In this document: in pieces, positions 7,729 to 9,832 of the stretch
How the letters are laid out: every line of letters begins with the position of its first letter
Numbering within the stretch: the first letter of the stretch is position 1
Notes under the pieces: generated by a model
What the model saw: the letters and a program-made list of their open reading frames with translations, nothing else
Databases searched by the model: none
Told to the model about the DNA's origin: nothing
Source of the DNA: Bacteroidales bacterium
GTDB taxonomy: Bacteria; Bacteroidota; Bacteroidia; Bacteroidales; ML635J-15
Length of the DNA: 9,832 bases
Reading direction: 5' to 3'
Assembly (NCBI GenBank): GCA_028696755.1
Contig: JAQVGK010000088.1
Coordinates: forward strand, 1 to 9,832
Made by a program: the position numbers and the translations under genes

Positions 7729-8671
7729 AATAATAGTCGTCTTTTAATTGTTTAATATCTGCTTTATTTGCATAAGCTAGGTGCTTTTCATACAGTTTAA
7801 GCGATTTTTTGTAGTCTTTCAATGGTTTTGAAAGCTCCTTTTTAGATTTTAAAATTAAGCGATATTCGTTGCAAATACTTTTGTAAATCTCTGGTTTATT
7901 GTAATCCCATGATTTATCTAAAAGTAAACTTTCTAGAATTTTTATATTGTTTAATTTGAAATCAACAATATCATATTTTTTCGATATCCCTTGTGGGTGA
8001 TCATTGTAAACAGACCATGCTTCGTTAAAATATTTGAATTTTGAACCTTTTATTATTTCAAGATGTAGTGCCCAGCTTAAAGAGAACTCCGATGCAGAAT
8101 ATTTCTTTAGAAATCCCACAATATTTGTATTTCTAAAAATTAGGGAAGCCGTCGGAATAATGTTTCTTTCGATAATAGCCCATGGCATAAAGTCAGAAGA
8201 ATATCTATTAAACTGTGAATACGTTTTCCATTGGTCTTGAGTGCGTTTTAGAAAGTGAACATCTTCACTTTGATTAGCCTGAGCAATTCTTGCATCGTGA
8301 AAGCATCCAGCATAGTCTGGATTATTTTCGAGAAAATCTATTTGTGTTTGAATTTTGTTCTCGTTGCACCAATAATCGTCGCCATCGAGAAAACAGAAAT
8401 ATTTGGCCCTAACATATCCAGCAAGTTTTGTTGCCGACTTTAATGCACCAATATTTGTGTCATTAATAATCAGTTCGACTTTATCAGGATTTGTTTTAGA
8501 AATATTCTTCAAGATTTCTGTACTCCCATCATTTGAACAATCGTCGAGCACAACAATTCTAAAATTATAGTTTGTTTTTTGACACAACACCGACTCAATA
8601 CATTGCTTAATGAAATCCTTGTGATTGTGGGTTAGGATTGCGATGTCGAGGATTGAATTAGTTATTGTCAT
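7700..8671 (-). CDS. Family 2 glycosyltransferase
   Basis: This 323-residue protein has the GT2 pattern from the start: DIAILTHNHKDFI (9-21), then VVLDDCSNDGSTE (40-52) with the UDP-binding acidic pair at 43-44, and CFLDGDDYW (93-101), the DXD metal site. This GT-A inverting family builds capsule, O-antigen and glycolipid chains from nucleotide sugars at the inner face of the membrane. No transmembrane segment is seen. The C-terminal 80 residues are lysine-rich and helical in appearance. It begins 7 nt after the ACP stop codon, and its last nine codons overlap the start of the AsnB gene in another frame, so the three are very likely translated from one message. The sugar transferred cannot be deduced. 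Confidence 0.88.
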   Translation of the reverse strand: MTITNSILDIAILTHNHKDFIKQCIESVLCQKTNYNFRIVVLDDCSNDGSTEILKNISKTNPDKVELIINDTNIGALKSATKLAGYVRAKYFCFLDGDDYWCNENKIQTQIDFLENNPDYAGCFHDARIAQANQSEDVHFLKRTQDQWKTYSQFNRYSSDFMPWAIIERNIIPTASLIFRNTNIVGFLKKYSASEFSLSWALHLEIIKGSKFKYFNEAWSVYNDHPQGISKKYDIVDFKLNNIKILESLLLDKSWDYNKPEIYKSICNEYRLILKSKKELSKPLKDYKKSLKLYEKHLAYANKADIKQLKDDYYYVRDNGMVE

Positions 8672-8678
8672 GAACGAG

Positions 8679-8921
8679 TTAATTCGTTTTTCTGTGTATT
8701 AAATCTACAATATCTTTAAAACAAGTTAGGCTATCTAGTTCTTCATCTGAAATCTCAATATTGTAAATCTCTTCAATATCAATGATAATATCAACAACTC
8801 TGGCTGAGTTTATTTTAAGATCGTTGATGATGCTTGAGTTGTCATTGAAGCCGTTCCATACTTCTTTATTGAAAGTATACTTTTTGAGAATTTCAATTAC
8901 TTGATGTTTAATGCTTTCCAT
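8679..8921 (-). CDS. Acyl carrier protein (variant phosphopantetheine motif)
   Basis: This 80-residue acidic protein has the four-helix ACP pattern. The attachment region is NDLKINSARVVD (33-44), where Ser39 would carry 4'-phosphopantetheine. Helix II continues as IIIDIEEIYNIEI. The usual DSL is replaced by NSA, unlike housekeeping AcpP; I recall INSA-type motifs from pathway-dedicated Bacteroidota ACPs near ketosynthases, such as those of pigment clusters, but cannot check this here. The start is the ATG at 8919-8921, 21 nt after the ketosynthase stop. The leader between them is AT-rich with no Shine-Dalgarno sequence, as is normal in Bacteroidota. It should serve the ketosynthase encoded immediately upstream, holding a growing or finished acyl chain. 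Confidence 0.88.
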   Translation of the reverse strand: MESIKHQVIEILKKYTFNKEVWNGFNDNSSIINDLKINSARVVDIIIDIEEIYNIEISDEELDSLTCFKDIVDLIHRKTN

Positions 8922-8942
8922 AGTTACAGATTTTTTACAAAT

Positions 8943-9832
8943 TTACTCAAACTTTTTTAAAATCAAGCACGAATTCACGTCTCCAAATCCAAAACCTGCT
9001 TTTGCAACGTATTTTAGTTGGGCATTATGAACGGATTTTTGCGGTATTTTATTTTTGTCCCATATTTTTACTATTTCAGAATGCAAATCTTCACAATTAA
9101 TGCTAGGATGAACAAAATCTTCGTGTAATTGTAAAACAGTAGCAATAGTTTCAACTGCTCCGGCAGCACCAATCATGTGTCCAAGAATGGATTTTGGAGC
9201 ATTGAGGTATGGAAAGTCCTTATTTATACTTAAAGCTTCCTTCCAAATTGCAATTTCCTTCGGATCGGCTTTTGTGCCTGTTAAATGTCCACTTATTAGA
9301 TCGATTTCCTGACCTGGTATGTGTGCATTAATTAATGCTTGTTTGATGCAGTCTTTGGCTTTTTCAGGGTTTGAAGCTGTCATGGTCCCTCCGTTTCGTT
9401 GGCCTCCTGAATTTATTGACACTCCTACAATTTCTACATAAATTTTTGCGTTTCTTTCTACTGCGTTGTCATAATTTTCAAGAATTAATACCCCAGCGCC
9501 AGAAGAAGGAACAAACCCATTTGCCGATTCACTCATTGGTCTGCTGGCTTTTTTAGGGTTATCGTTAAAACGTCTGCATAGTAACCTCATGGAGTCAAAC
9601 CCTGCCCAAACATATGGAGAATATGGTTCGGTGCCTCCTGCAAGCATGATTTTAGCATTTCCTGTTTTTATTCTTTCATATGCCAATGCAATTGCTTCTG
9701 TCCCTGTTGAGCAAGCAGATGAATTTGCTGTCGTCTGATTTGCAAGGGCGAGTATTTTTGATAATGCTGCAACTGAGCCGTTCATCATCCATTGTTCTAG
9801 TGTCTGACTTCCAATGTTTTTGACTTGTCCGG
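8943..9832 (-). CDS. Beta-ketoacyl-ACP synthase (FabF-like), 5' end off window
   Basis: The frame stays open to the right edge, so the N-terminal part is missing; about 295 residues are visible. Residues here are counted from the internal Met at 9788. The thiolase-fold condensing triad is complete: Cys26 in SSACSTGTEA, His168 in SGHLTGTKADPKE and His204 in KSILGHMIGAAGA, plus the conserved Lys199. The enzyme should extend an acyl chain by decarboxylative Claisen condensation on the adjacent ACP. Two motifs are atypical for FabF: HGTxT is HLTGT (168-172), and the C-terminal FGFGGTN is FGFGDVN (266-272). This suggests a specialised ketosynthase, as in polyene, dialkylresorcinol or flexirubin-type pathways, instead of the housekeeping enzyme. 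That pathway comparison is from memory and tentative. It is the first visible gene of the leftward operon. Confidence 0.9.
   Translation of the reverse strand, partial: GQVKNIGSQTLEQWMMNGSVAALSKILALANQTTANSSACSTGTEAIALAYERIKTGNAKIMLAGGTEPYSPYVWAGFDSMRLLCRRFNDNPKKASRPMSESANGFVPSSGAGVLILENYDNAVERNAKIYVEIVGVSINSGGQRNGGTMTASNPEKAKDCIKQALINAHIPGQEIDLISGHLTGTKADPKEIAIWKEALSINKDFPYLNAPKSILGHMIGAAGAVETIATVLQLHEDFVHPSINCEDLHSEIVKIWDKNKIPQKSVHNAQLKYVAKAGFGFGDVNSCLILKKFE

Larger units (their letters stand above)
4737..9832 (-). other. Operon: ketosynthase - ACP - GT2 - AsnB - GT-A glycosyltransferase
   Basis: Five same-strand genes are separated by 21, 7, -29 and 4 nt, with no room for internal promoters or terminators in the gaps. 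The order mixes acyl-chain assembly, sugar transfer and amide formation. One polycistronic message from a promoter off the right edge is the simplest reading. No transporter, flippase or polymerase is visible; these may lie further right. Confidence 0.8.

Noticed and set aside
9786..9788. Met at 9788 as the true start of the ketosynthase
   Set aside because: The frame continues without a stop to the right edge, and only the C-terminal two thirds or so of a condensing enzyme would be encoded.
1..9832. tRNA, rRNA, insertion sequence or phage genes
   Set aside because: No cloverleaf, rRNA core, transposase or integrase motif was seen on either strand.

Overview
The window reads as a Bacteroidota genome fragment (Flavobacteriia or Bacteroidales/Marinilabiliales type). 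The signs are low GC, a secreted multidomain protein ending in a type IX secretion (T9SS) sorting domain, promoter-like boxes of the Bacteroidota TAnnTTTG type, gene starts without Shine-Dalgarno sequences, and a lipoprotein with a Cys-Ser-Asn-Asn-Asp start. I cannot name the species.

Left part (1-3004, + strand): the 3' portion of a large secreted mosaic protein whose N-terminus lies off the window. It carries two copies of a BNR-neuraminidase-associated N-terminal-like domain flanking a GEVED-like domain. These are followed by a small beta domain, a legume-type lectin domain, an Ig/PKD-like domain and a T9SS type A C-terminal domain. It is probably a cell-surface adhesin or glycan-binding protein.

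Intergenic region (3005-3342): an intrinsic terminator, a weak promoter candidate, a ~145 bp inverted-repeat element with inner hairpins and short repeats (the least explained piece of DNA here), and a second promoter candidate. A predicted lipoprotein with a transglutaminase/papain-like Cys-His-Asp triad follows at 3343-4740 (+).

Right part (9832-4737, - strand): a compact operon read leftwards. Its order is a beta-ketoacyl-ACP synthase (5' end off window), an acyl carrier protein, a family 2 glycosyltransferase, an AsnB-type glutamine amidotransferase/asparagine synthetase, and a GT-A fold glycosyltransferase with a DGD motif. Gaps are 21, 7, -29 and 4 nt. The operon ends tail-to-tail against the lipoprotein gene, sharing a TTAA that supplies both stop codons.

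How the genes may work together (inference): the ACP and the ketosynthase would build or hold an acyl/polyketide chain, the two glycosyltransferases would add sugars, and the AsnB homologue would amidate a carboxyl group on a sugar or acyl intermediate. This suggests part of a surface glycan or glycolipid/acylated-sugar locus. The ketosynthase and ACP have unusual active-site motifs, so a dedicated secondary pathway is more likely than housekeeping fatty acid synthesis. The product cannot be read from this window.
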